Shown here piece by piece: positions 30,036 through 38,740 of a stretch of 64,000 bases of DNA; positions within the stretch are counted from its first letter, which is position 1; the number at the start of each line of letters is the position of its first letter. The notes beneath the pieces were generated by a model. The model ran no database searches and was not told the origin of the DNA. It saw nothing but the letters and a program-made list of their open reading frames with translations. Made by a program: the position numbers and the translations under genes. The DNA is taken from the NCBI GenBank assembly GCA_001839685.1, contig MLAK01001093.1:36908-100907 (forward strand), given 5' to 3'. This DNA is from Tritrichomonas foetus (taxonomy: Eukaryota > Parabasalia > Tritrichomonadida > Tritrichomonadidae).

Positions 30036-30287
30036 ATGTTTATACTTGTATGATAGTAAAATGTTACTAAGATTGATTAATCAGTTATTTGACCTTATAT
30101 TTGACCTTTTGTATCTTTTAGACTTTGGTGAAAGTTTATTCGACTATTAATAGTCTTCTTTAAAAGCAAAAATATAAAAATGAATAAAATAAAAGAGTTT
30201 GGAAAGATTAGAATCTAAGTATTAGATTAAATTTTTTCCATTTAAAATCAAATAAAGAAATATATTTAAGAATATACAATTTTAGCC

Positions 30288-30773
30288 TCATTGTTGAGGG
30301 GCTTGTGCTGCATTTGGTCGGCAAAACATATTGAAAACAATAAACATCAAAGCGAATTGGATGATCATTGAAGGAAATCCACCTCCTCCGCCTTCTTGTT
30401 GAGCTTCTTGTTTTTGATAAACCAGGCGTTGAAAATCTTTCGAGCGGGAAAGAGAACATGTGGAGCTTTTGCGGTAGGAAGAAGTCACTTCGAATGAAAA
30501 TAAAGTTTCATCAATGAGATATAATTTGAAGTTAAAAGCTTTTGCTTTTGCTGGAGCTGACGTATTAATGGAGCCTCCATCTGGTCGTTCGATCAAGAAG
30601 AGTTTGATGGAATTTGAAAAGGAACTAACATCTGAGGATTCGTCTAATTTGGCTAAGTTTGAATTTTGTTCGTAGGAAATTCTGGCGAAATTATGAGAAA
30701 CTCCATTTTGGTCGATTGCCTTCACGGTGAGTGTTGTTGTGGATAGGGCAAAAGCAAGAAAAATCGGGAGCAT
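30288..30773 (-). CDS. Small type I membrane protein, unknown
   Basis: A 161-residue protein with an N-terminal signal peptide (MLPIFLAFALSTTTLTVKA), a predicted beta-rich luminal region of about 100 residues, then a Gly-rich hinge (EGGGGGFPS) and one C-terminal membrane span (MIIQFALMFIVFNMFC) with a short Pro/Gln tail. This layout is seen in small ER proteins, including EMC subunits such as EMC10, but no sequence motif proves it. Topology and the uninterrupted frame support a real gene. The function is unknown. Confidence 0.65.
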   Translation of the reverse strand: MLPIFLAFALSTTTLTVKAIDQNGVSHNFARISYEQNSNLAKLDESSDVSSFSNSIKLFLIERPDGGSINTSAPAKAKAFNFKLYLIDETLFSFEVTSSYRKSSTCSLSRSKDFQRLVYQKQEAQQEGGGGGFPSMIIQFALMFIVFNMFCRPNAAQAPQQ

Positions 30774-31221
30774 TTGGCTGATCCTGATCGTTGGCGGTTA
30801 GTCTCAGAATTATTTCTGATGAAGATTTCTAAATATCCTGTCATACAATATATTTTTTCTAATATTATGATAAGATTTCCTTTTATATTCATACTGCAAT
30901 GAATAATAATAGTTTTATTATAAAATATTGTTAGATAATGAAAATTTCAATTATAATTTCTCTGAATTAATGTTTGTGAAAAATATTAAAATGAATGGAT
31001 ACTGTCTATTGTGGAAAATCCAAATTATTATCACAATGAATAGAATGGATCATGCTGATTTTTTCCAAATTCTCATTCGTTGCAGCCATGAAGATGTACA
31101 ATGTGGTATTTCCGAAATAATTATAGAAGAGAAATAATGCAAAAATAAAGAAATAATAACAATTTTATTCATAATATAATAAGAAAGAATTACGCAAAAA
31201 AACCGAATTATAGCAAATATG
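30774..31221. other. Intergenic, nothing recognised
   Basis: AT-rich spacer between two minus-strand genes. A 69-codon plus-strand frame at 30928-31137 begins with TTG and has no recognisable content. Confidence 0.4.
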
Positions 31222-32400
31222 CTAATCATCTTCTTCCTCTTCATTATCTTCTCCTCTATTTCGAATAAATGTTTCTGTTTTCTTGCGCCAGAGTCTTGCT
31301 GGATTGGCTTTTCGTAATGTTTGATAAAACAGAAGCAAAAGAGACCACAAAAATGACACGAATTTAACTAGCCATTCAATAAATTGAATTTTTAGGCCAC
31401 TTCCAACTTTTTCTAAACCATCTATCCAATCAGCCATGACATTTACTTTACTTACAACAGCTTCAGTCGTCTGTGAAAGATCCATCGATTTTTCAGATAT
31501 GCTTCTGGACTTATGAGTGAGCTGAATAAGTGCGTTATTTGTATCATTTACATTCTGGGATATCTCTTGTACATTTTTTTCAATTAAATCAAGAGCAGCA
31601 TTTGCTTGAATTTGCCTGGCTTGAAAGTCATTCATTGGAAGATTCACAACAAGTCTTCTTCGAATCGGTTCTGACATTTTCTGTACTAAGTCATCATATT
31701 CAAATTCATCTTGGACTGGTGGCTGCACTTTTTCTGGCTCAATTATTTCATTTCCCGAATTTGATGATTTTGATGACTTTGATGTATTTGAAGAAATGGC
31801 TGGGTTGGTAGATGACATTGGTGAGGTCTGATCATTTTGGGGCTGCGATGGTGGAACTATCGGCTTTGATGTAGATGATGGAGGTGATTTTTTCTGTCCT
31901 TGTTGTGGAAAATGAAAAGCAGGTGGAATAACTTTCGATTTGGTTTGGTTTTGATGATCTTGTCTGGATTGCGCAGGTGGAATAATATTTATGTCTTTGC
32001 GTAAGAAATCCGGAAATGGCGAATCGTTTTCGTTTGGTTCGAAATTTTGCTTTTGGAATGCTTGGTCATTTGAGCGATCACCTGATCCAAGCGAGCTAAG
32101 TGTTGGATATTGGTCCTGTGACGAATTGGAATTAAATGGTTTGGATTCGACTGAACTGTTACTGCTTAGACGGTGGTTGGCTGTATTGGAATCTGTATGG
32201 TATTGTTGTTTCGATCTTGGTTTCCCGCTGCCTAAAGACGAAAAGGAATTAATATCAAATTGTGTTTGAATTGTTTCACGAAAATGGACTTCGGCATCTT
32301 CGGGTGTTACATAATCATCATGCTTGAATTTTGGGTCACGTGCTCTTTTTGCTGTCTTCGGGGTTGGAGCGAGATTCTTTAATAAAGAACCACCTCTCAT
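31222..32400 (-). CDS. Ser/Asn/Pro-rich protein with C-terminal coiled coil and hydrophobic segment
   Basis: A 392-residue protein. Residues 1-225 are disordered, rich in Ser, Asn, Gln and Pro, with repeated SSLGSG motifs. Residues about 230-325 form helices with heptads (ALDLIEKNVQEISQNVNDTN and following), then an amphipathic-to-hydrophobic stretch FVSFLWSLLLLFYQ (about 345-360), and a final basic and acidic tail ending EDNEEEEDD. A helical bundle before a near-terminal hydrophobic segment recalls SNARE or other tail-anchored proteins, but about 30 residues follow the segment and no SNARE zero-layer residue is clear. Not recognised; membrane attachment is inference. Confidence 0.65.
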   Translation of the reverse strand: MRGGSLLKNLAPTPKTAKRARDPKFKHDDYVTPEDAEVHFRETIQTQFDINSFSSLGSGKPRSKQQYHTDSNTANHRLSSNSSVESKPFNSNSSQDQYPTLSSLGSGDRSNDQAFQKQNFEPNENDSPFPDFLRKDINIIPPAQSRQDHQNQTKSKVIPPAFHFPQQGQKKSPPSSTSKPIVPPSQPQNDQTSPMSSTNPAISSNTSKSSKSSNSGNEIIEPEKVQPPVQDEFEYDDLVQKMSEPIRRRLVVNLPMNDFQARQIQANAALDLIEKNVQEISQNVNDTNNALIQLTHKSRSISEKSMDLSQTTEAVVSKVNVMADWIDGLEKVGSGLKIQFIEWLVKFVSFLWSLLLLFYQTLRKANPARLWRKKTETFIRNRGEDNEEEEDD

Positions 32401-32789
32401 TTTCGAAAAACTTTTTAAGATAGACTTGTATATCGATTAGGAAGATTGAACTGATAACTGGCCAAATAAATAAGCATAGAAAATAAAGGTAATAGAAAAA
32501 ATTCGACAATAAATTTAATCGTGAAAAGTTACTGAAGCATTATTGAATATATCTTGTGTGATATTAGTCCAGTGTGTCCATAATATGAACACTTTATCTC
32601 GTCGCGCCCGCTCTCAGCTGTTGCGGTATTAATTTTGGTTTCTCGCAATTGTTTCAATCGACAAAAGAGTTCAGTTCACCTTCGTGATGTGAAAAATTTG
32701 ACGGTTATTACAATATCAATGAGTTAAAATCAATTCGCTTTTTTCATTGACTCAATATTTGTATCAAACCGTTTTAGTGGACATTTTTA
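32401..32789. other. Divergent promoter region with a GC-rich patch
   Basis: Space between the disordered protein and Arp3. A strikingly GC-rich patch at about 32600-32635 lies in otherwise AT-rich DNA. It contains a 15-codon frame from the ATG at 32585 to the TAA at 32630. TCATTG near 32743 fits the initiator consensus, which would give Arp3 a leader of about 45 nt and leave the small frame outside the transcript. Confidence 0.4.
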
Positions 32790-34046
32790 ATGGCTCAATC
32801 AAATCCCCCAGTTATTATCGATGTTGGTACTGGATACACAAAAATGGGTTACTCCTGCAACAGCCGACCAGATTTCATCATCCCAACAATTATTGGAAAC
32901 AAAGATATGAAAAATGTTTCTCAATCCCAATTAGTCGGAACAGAAGACCTTGACTTTTACATCGGAAACGAGTCTATCAAAAACCAAACGCTTTATGTCA
33001 ATACAAACATCATGAAACACGGTCAAATCGATGATTGGGACAAAATCGAGCAATTCTGGGAACAATGCTTCTTCAAATATCTTCGTTGTGAACCAGAAGA
33101 TCACGCTTGCCTTTTGACCGAGCCACCATTAAACTCCCCAGATAATCGTGAATTTACAGCCGAAATCATGTTCGAAACATTCAACGTTCCATACCTTTAT
33201 ATCGGTATGCAGGCTATGCTTGCCATTGCTGCCTCATGGACAAGCAAAGGCACCCACAGTTTGACAGGATGCGTCGTCGACTCTGGAGATGGTGTTACAC
33301 ACGTTATCCCAGTCGTTGAAGGTTATCCAATCTCTAACGCTATTCAACACGTTCCAGTTGCCGGTAGAGAAATGACTCTCTTCATCGCCGATCTTTTGAA
33401 GGATCGTGAGCCATCAGTTCCACCAGAAGATCGTTTCACAACAGCCAAGGCTATCAAGGAACGTTACTGCAAGGTTTCAATGCACCCAAGTGCCACATTC
33501 GCTGCCTTCGATAAGAAGCGTAGCGATTTCATCCTCAAATATACAGGAAAGTCATCCAAGACCGGAAAAGAATTCACATGCGATGTTGGTTACGAACGTT
33601 TCCTCGCACCAGAAGTCTGGTTCTCACCAGAACTCGTTTCAAGNGAATATACTACACCAGTTTCAGTCCTTATCGATCGCGCAGTTCAACTTTCTCCAAT
33701 CACCAACCGTACACAGCTCTACGGAAACATCGTTCTTTCCGGTGGTTCAACAACTTATCACGGCCTCGGAAAACGTCTCCAGGCAGACGTTCAAGTCCTC
33801 GTCGACGAACGTCTTAAGGAGAACGCAGAGAGAGAATCAAAGCGCATTGGAAGGAATATCCAAGCCGGTAAAGTCGACGTTAAGATTTGCGAGCACAAGC
33901 GTCAGCGTTATGCCGTTTGGTACGGTGGTGCCATGCTTGCCTCCATCTCCAACTTCTACACAAAGTGCCACGATCGTGCACGCTACCTCGAAGTTGGCCC
34001 ATCAATCGCCCGTGCCAGCAGCATGTTCGGAGAAAGTGCTGTGTAA
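32790..34046 (+). CDS. ARP3: Actin-related protein 3 (Arp3), Arp2/3 complex
   Basis: A 418-residue actin-fold protein. The opening PPVIIDVGTGYTKMGYSC, LVGTEDLDFYIGNES, the Arp3-type MKHGQIDDWDKIEQFWEQ, CVVDSGDGVTHVIPV, IVLSGGSTTYHGLGKRL and the C-terminal YAVWYGGAMLASISNF are diagnostic of Arp3 rather than actin. Arp3 with Arp2 nucleates branched actin filaments, which trichomonads use for adhesion and amoeboid change. All nucleotide-loop motifs are present. Base 33644 is N, giving an AGN codon (Ser or Arg), a sequencing ambiguity. Codons are more C/G-ending than in neighbours, consistent with high expression. A long poly-T tract follows. Confidence 0.95.
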   Translation: MAQSNPPVIIDVGTGYTKMGYSCNSRPDFIIPTIIGNKDMKNVSQSQLVGTEDLDFYIGNESIKNQTLYVNTNIMKHGQIDDWDKIEQFWEQCFFKYLRCEPEDHACLLTEPPLNSPDNREFTAEIMFETFNVPYLYIGMQAMLAIAASWTSKGTHSLTGCVVDSGDGVTHVIPVVEGYPISNAIQHVPVAGREMTLFIADLLKDREPSVPPEDRFTTAKAIKERYCKVSMHPSATFAAFDKKRSDFILKYTGKSSKTGKEFTCDVGYERFLAPEVWFSPELVSXEYTTPVSVLIDRAVQLSPITNRTQLYGNIVLSGGSTTYHGLGKRLQADVQVLVDERLKENAERESKRIGRNIQAGKVDVKICEHKRQRYAVWYGGAMLASISNFYTKCHDRARYLEVGPSIARASSMFGESAV

Positions 34047-34111
34047 ACACCAGTAATTTTAAAGACAAACAGCAATTTCCTAATAATCTTCGCCTTTTTA
34101 TCTCTTTCTCA

Positions 34112-34113
<2 letters not shown>

Positions 34114-34168
<55 letters not shown>
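34114..34168. repeat. Poly-T tract, 55 nt
   Basis: T run starting 67 bp after the Arp3 stop on the sense strand. It is preceded by GCCTTTTTATCTC at 34092-34104, a 13-mer found at exactly the same distance before the tract at 40244. Confidence 0.95.
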
Positions 34169-34565
34169 CCTCCTATTTTTTCTCCTATTTTTTCTTTCTT
34201 TTGATTTGATGTTTGGGTTTTTAGAATGAAAGGCTACTGCGTCTGCGCTCTTCGTCTTTTCCATCACTTAAAATGCATCTGTGAGATATTTTCAAAAAAT
34301 TTTATTTGATCACTTTGGGAATCATTGCTGAGCCTAGAGATTTTAACATCGTGAATGAATCGAGTGGAGGCTGAATTCTATTCCAAATCATTGATGAGAT
34401 AGTACCACTTATTTATTCTGATGCTGATATTCGGCATAAATGAAAACACGAAAAAATGGAGAAATAGAAAAAAGATTCAGAGAAAAAGCATTTACGATAT
34501 AAAATGTTTATTTTGAGTATTTATGCAATTCTTCCTGAACCATTTTCTTGATCGTTAGAAGTCTT
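34169..34565. other. Convergent intergenic, nothing recognised
   Basis: Beyond the poly-T and T/C-rich stretch, an ordinary mixed-composition spacer without a gene that I can support. Confidence 0.4.
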
Positions 34566-35507
34566 TCATTTCATTCGTCTGTCTTTCTTTTTATTCATCA
34601 AGTATAAAGGTTTGAAATTGTTATTTTTACGTCCATCGAAGGATCTTAATGATCCGGAAAGAAGTAACGCAGGGAATCCATATTTTTCATATAACTGTGC
34701 AGCTATCAGCACATTTACTGTGTTTCCTTGTCTCTTGTTAACATATTTTCTAGTCTCCCTTTTTGCATATTTTTTAATACGTTTTAATATTGCTCTTTTT
34801 AGGCCTCTTGGGAAATGTGATTTTGGTGCATATTTCATGAAGAATTGCCTGTTCTGATTGAAAATTATACTTAATGTATCTGCTTCATTAGAATCATATA
34901 TATCTTCATTTTCATCATCAGAAGAATAATCATCATTGAAATAATTGGTCATGAATTTCTCTATTGACATAGTTTTATCATTGTTGTGATCGTGATAGGT
35001 ATTTTGAGCATAATAATCCACTTCATATCCGTCATCAGTACCATAATAATCTTCATATTGTTGATTATAATAATCATCTTTGTATTCATCATTATAAAAA
35101 TTGCCATCATAGTCATCATCATAATCGTTCTGTGAATAATCATAATAATGATTATCAGCATCATTTTTGTAATCATAATCATAATCATAATCATCATTTT
35201 TGTAATCATAATCATAATCATCATTTATGGAATCATAATCATAGACGTAATCTTCATTTACATCATCGTAATCATTGTTATGAAAATCATTAAATTCATT
35301 TTCTTCATCATTATCTTCATCATAATTATAATTATATTCTTCCTCCTTGATTTCTAATTCATCGTTTCCGTTATATTCGTCATTACTATAATAATTGTCA
35401 TATCCATTTGATTCGTCATATTCATCATCTTTATAAACATTATAATCGTACTGAACAGCTTTTGGCCTCGTGTGTGAAACACACACCATGAAAATCATAA
35501 CAAACAT
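34566..35507 (-). CDS. Asp/Tyr/Asn-rich putative secreted protein with basic C-terminus
   Basis: 313 residues from the first ATG; upstream codons of the frame have only TTG. The start MFVMIFMVCVSHTRPKA looks like a short signal peptide. Residues about 18-210 are an extreme low-complexity region of Asp, Tyr, Asn and Glu with repeats such as DYDYDYKND, strongly acidic. The last 90 residues switch to basic (RGLKRAILKRIKKYAKRETRKYVNKR) and end in a compact-looking segment with LIAAQLYEKYGFPALLLSG. A protein of opposite-charge halves, one Tyr-rich, could be exported, matrix-forming or calcium-binding. No family is recognised. Simple-sequence drift on AT-rich DNA partly explains the repeats. Confidence 0.65.
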   Translation of the reverse strand: MFVMIFMVCVSHTRPKAVQYDYNVYKDDEYDESNGYDNYYSNDEYNGNDELEIKEEEYNYNYDEDNDEENEFNDFHNNDYDDVNEDYVYDYDSINDDYDYDYKNDDYDYDYDYKNDADNHYYDYSQNDYDDDYDGNFYNDEYKDDYYNQQYEDYYGTDDGYEVDYYAQNTYHDHNNDKTMSIEKFMTNYFNDDYSSDDENEDIYDSNEADTLSIIFNQNRQFFMKYAPKSHFPRGLKRAILKRIKKYAKRETRKYVNKRQGNTVNVLIAAQLYEKYGFPALLLSGSLRSFDGRKNNNFKPLYLMNKKKDRRMK

Positions 35508-35639
35508 TGGGACAGGGATTGAAGTATCACTTTGAATTAATTTGCACAAAATTGAATTTACCTATTCAAAGTCATTGATTTATCACATCAAGACTTTTTG
35601 ATATTATCATGGTTAATCTAATTCACCAAAAATAAACGT

Positions 35640-35645
35640 TCATTC
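35640..35645 (+). promoter_or_regulatory. Candidate initiator (Inr) TCATTC
   Basis: Fits TCAYW, about 40 nt before the ATG of the coiled-coil gene and inside a 176-bp divergent spacer. Confidence 0.35.
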
Positions 35646-35683
35646 GCCCTTACCTTGAATTTTTGTCACAAAATCTTTCGTAA

Positions 35684-37177
35684 ATGCCAACCAACACAAC
35701 CAACAACCAAGAATTGATAGCCGAAATGTGCTTGCTAATCGACCAATGGAAAAATTTCTTCGACGCTTATCCGCAATGGAACAAGAGGCCATTTTCAAGT
35801 CATTTTGGAAAACTATTGAAAACGTCGGGAACAATCACCAACAATGCTCAAGCAAACTCAACAACCATCTCAAACAATCTGAAAGTCACCAAAGAGTACA
35901 TTTTCGGCTACTTCAAAAAATTTTTGCTAGATTTCGTTCGCCAAATTTATTACGATACCTTAAATGAATTCGACAAAAACTATAAGAGTATTGAATCTAC
36001 CATTTATGATTCGTGCAAAGACGAAAATAAATTAATTTTCCAAAAATATATTCGAAGGGTTCAATCATACTTCAGCAAAAATAGAGATATTCAATCCGCT
36101 TTGAAGAGAATTAAGAGGAATGCTGAAAAAATCAACAAAGACACCTCCAATTCGATTAATATTGATGATTTGACTAAATCCATTCAAAATCTCGAAAAAT
36201 CACTTCCACGCTATGAATTAATAAGAGGCATTAAAAACGAAGCTGTTAATTACATCACTCTTGTTGGAAACATCTTTAAAGAGCACAAAGTCAATCACGA
36301 CGACTCTAGACTTAAACTTTTCAGAGATGTTCTGACAAAATCATCTGAATATAGAAATAGTAGTAAATCGCTTGATACCATTCTTGGTTCTAAAAGGCAT
36401 CACAGAAGATATCGTTTTGCTGATAAAATTGAGTTTCCTGATGAAACCGATGGTTTTGTCAGATCGTTTTTATGCATTCCAATTGCGATCGATCTACCAA
36501 CAGAGCCACTCAGTAAACTTGAAGTCACTTTCGAATCAGTTAGTGAAGACTTGAGAGTTATGCAGGAAGATATATTCCAAACTGAATCGAAGAACCTTGA
36601 GATAGAAATCGGTAAACAGTTCGAAGTTGATTTTTCACGAAAAGTTTCTGCAGTTTATATTAAAGAACAAGAAGATAAACTCGAATCACTAAAACAAAGC
36701 AATCAAGAAGAAGAAGAAAAACTTCTTGAAGAATTAAAACGTGCCCAAGAACTTGATATTAAGGAGATAGATGAAGATTATGCCCAATTACATGCAAAAG
36801 TTGAACTTGATCTTTATCGAAACGCTAAAAAAGAACATGATACACTCAAATCTCGACTCAAAAATTTGATGAATTCATCAAATGACGACGATCGTGTTTT
36901 AAGAGAACTTGATACAAATCTGAAGAGAAAATTAGCTTTATTAAATGGTGCAGAAAAAGCAACACAACGAAACTTCCAAACAATGACTGCAATCATTGAA
37001 AGACTGATTGAGCACATTGTTAGGGAAACAGAAGTGATTTCTGCGGTTGGTGAAAATGAAGTTTCTCCAGCAATGAGTTTCAAAGAAGTGACAGAATTGT
37101 TATCTGAGGAGAAGGGACTGGCAAAAATCTTGAACCAATTGAAGCATGGATGGAAAGTTGTTTATGATTCGCATTAA
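35684..37177 (+). CDS. Coiled-coil protein, unknown
   Basis: A 497-residue, mostly helical protein. Residues 1-210 contain several helices without long heptads. Residues about 225-275 form a short less-helical insert (KRHHRRYRFADKIEFPDETDGFVRSFLCIPIAID). Residues about 280-430 are a Glu/Lys-rich coiled coil (KEQEDKLESLKQSNQEEEEKLLEELKRAQELD). No motor, CH or known tethering domain is seen. Its neighbours (HOOK-like and acidic proteins) give no functional link. Not recognised. Confidence 0.7.
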   Translation: MPTNTTNNQELIAEMCLLIDQWKNFFDAYPQWNKRPFSSHFGKLLKTSGTITNNAQANSTTISNNLKVTKEYIFGYFKKFLLDFVRQIYYDTLNEFDKNYKSIESTIYDSCKDENKLIFQKYIRRVQSYFSKNRDIQSALKRIKRNAEKINKDTSNSINIDDLTKSIQNLEKSLPRYELIRGIKNEAVNYITLVGNIFKEHKVNHDDSRLKLFRDVLTKSSEYRNSSKSLDTILGSKRHHRRYRFADKIEFPDETDGFVRSFLCIPIAIDLPTEPLSKLEVTFESVSEDLRVMQEDIFQTESKNLEIEIGKQFEVDFSRKVSAVYIKEQEDKLESLKQSNQEEEEKLLEELKRAQELDIKEIDEDYAQLHAKVELDLYRNAKKEHDTLKSRLKNLMNSSNDDDRVLRELDTNLKRKLALLNGAEKATQRNFQTMTAIIERLIEHIVRETEVISAVGENEVSPAMSFKEVTELLSEEKGLAKILNQLKHGWKVVYDSH

Positions 37178-37552
37178 ATCTTTACTATTTTCGATCTTTT
37201 ATATATTGTATCTAATTTTTTTTTCTTCATTGAGTTTGAATGCAGTTGAGTGAATATATGCTATTCTTTGAACTCCTGAATTCTTTGTTGATATTATTCT
37301 AGACAATATACATGTGATCTCTCAAATGTAAATGCTTTTTTATTTATATTGATAAAGAATAAATGTAAATCATCTGAAATCCCAATCAAAATTAAATAGC
37401 TAATATAGTTAATATTTCTCAAAGTTCTTTTGTAAGTACGTGGAACACACGGTTTTATAATTACGTATGAAAAATGTCGAGCTATATATTTCGAAAATGT
37501 GATTGTATACTTTTTATTAAAAACAAGAAATAGAACATACATATGAAAGTAG
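37178..37552. other. Convergent intergenic, nothing recognised
   Basis: AT-rich 3' flank shared by two convergent genes; no gene or repeat supported. Confidence 0.4.
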
Positions 37553-38572
37553 TTAAGCACCATCAGAATTATCAAGTCCATTGAATTCTAAATAAGCCTG
37601 TAAAATCACAGATTCAATTTCACCTGTATAAGGTGTCAAAATTTGATGTTCTGGTAATGGTGTATCTTCTGTAGATTCTGTAACTATTCGAGCTGTATCT
37701 GTTTGGTCAAAGTTTTCATGTAAATATTGGGTTATTTCTTTTTCCGGGTTTGATGGATCAACAACTAAGCCAACACAATCATATGGATATAAGTCATCAT
37801 ATGGTTTCCTTTTATTTCCTCGCTGTTTATAAGGTTTTATGTTCGATTGAATGTCACGATAAACAAATTTTTCTTTTTCTTCAAATTGATGCTCTTTTTC
37901 TTTCTTGTGAAGATCATTAATGTAAGCAGGATCGAAAACTTGTAACGGTCGCTCAATGTCAAGCTGATTAATAAAATTCAATAATTCGATTGTGTCTTTA
38001 TCAGGGGTTGGATCAAAATTATCGATAGAATTTCCAAGCTCAGCTTCCTCTTCCTCTTCTTCATAGAATTTGGCCTCTTCAGTTTCTTCTTCTTCAATCT
38101 GTGCATCATCAAAATTTTTCACAATTTCTGGAATGTCTTTATCCATATTCTCGAACTTGGCAAAAAGAATTAACGTTTCGCGATCTGACGGAGTAATTAA
38201 TTCAATTTCTTCTAATGAATTTTCTTTGCTTGAATGAAGCGCTTCTGAAATAATTTGATCGGCATCACCACAGAATTCAGAGGATGTATCGTCATCGTTA
38301 CTATTTGATTTTCTATGAATGTCTTGATTTATTTCTTGATTAATTTCTTCTTCTTCTTCTTGGGAAATTTCTAATTCTCTGTGCGGCTCTTCTTCGAAAT
38401 TAAAGGAACTATCTTCTTCTTCTTCTTCAAGAAAAAGTTGGTTTTCTTGTAAATTATCATCCAATCCTTCATCAACTCCTTCTTCTTCTTCTTGTAAAAC
38501 TACATTGTCATTATCGTCATCGCTTGCCAATTTTTTCAGTGTCGATATGAAATTGTCTTCTTCTTCGCTCAT
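37553..38572 (-). CDS. Highly acidic protein, unknown
   Basis: 339 residues from the ATG that begins MSEEEDNFIS. The frame is open further upstream, but that part is hydrophobic, would run into the HOOK gene and has no good ATG. Residues 1-190 are dominated by Glu and Asp with short helices. Residues about 190-339 look more folded: TIELLNFINQLDIERPLQVF, RKPYDDLYPYDCVGLVVDP and a C-terminal LQAYLEFNGLD. I do not recognise a family; acidic proteins of this kind can be chaperone- or chromatin-linked. It is divergent from the HOOK-domain gene, 168 bp between starts. Confidence 0.7.
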   Translation of the reverse strand: MSEEEDNFISTLKKLASDDDNDNVVLQEEEEGVDEGLDDNLQENQLFLEEEEEDSSFNFEEEPHRELEISQEEEEEINQEINQDIHRKSNSNDDDTSSEFCGDADQIISEALHSSKENSLEEIELITPSDRETLILFAKFENMDKDIPEIVKNFDDAQIEEEETEEAKFYEEEEEEAELGNSIDNFDPTPDKDTIELLNFINQLDIERPLQVFDPAYINDLHKKEKEHQFEEKEKFVYRDIQSNIKPYKQRGNKRKPYDDLYPYDCVGLVVDPSNPEKEITQYLHENFDQTDTARIVTESTEDTPLPEHQILTPYTGEIESVILQAYLEFNGLDNSDGA

Positions 38573-38721
38573 GCTTTTATTTCTAAATTCGAAGTTTATC
38601 AAGACGTTTAAAAAAGTTTTTTTTCGATCAAACAAAACGATATCATTTATTGTATAGTTTATTTTATCTGTAAAATAATTTGACCAAATAATGAAGTTTA
38701 GCTGAAATAAAGTTACTACGA

Positions 38722-38727
38722 TCACTT
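38722..38727 (+). promoter_or_regulatory. Candidate initiator (Inr) TCACTT
   Basis: Fits TCAYW and lies about 15 nt upstream of the ATG at 38741, which it helps to choose; the frame extends a few codons further only with TTG. Confidence 0.45.
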
Positions 38728-38740
38728 TTTGTATTTTAAA

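Noticed and set aside
30928..31137. 69-codon plus-strand frame
   Set aside because: Begins with TTG, no family match, low-complexity surroundings.
33406..34056. 216-codon frame overlapping Arp3
   Set aside because: Shadow of the strongly conserved Arp3 frame, caused by its biased codons.
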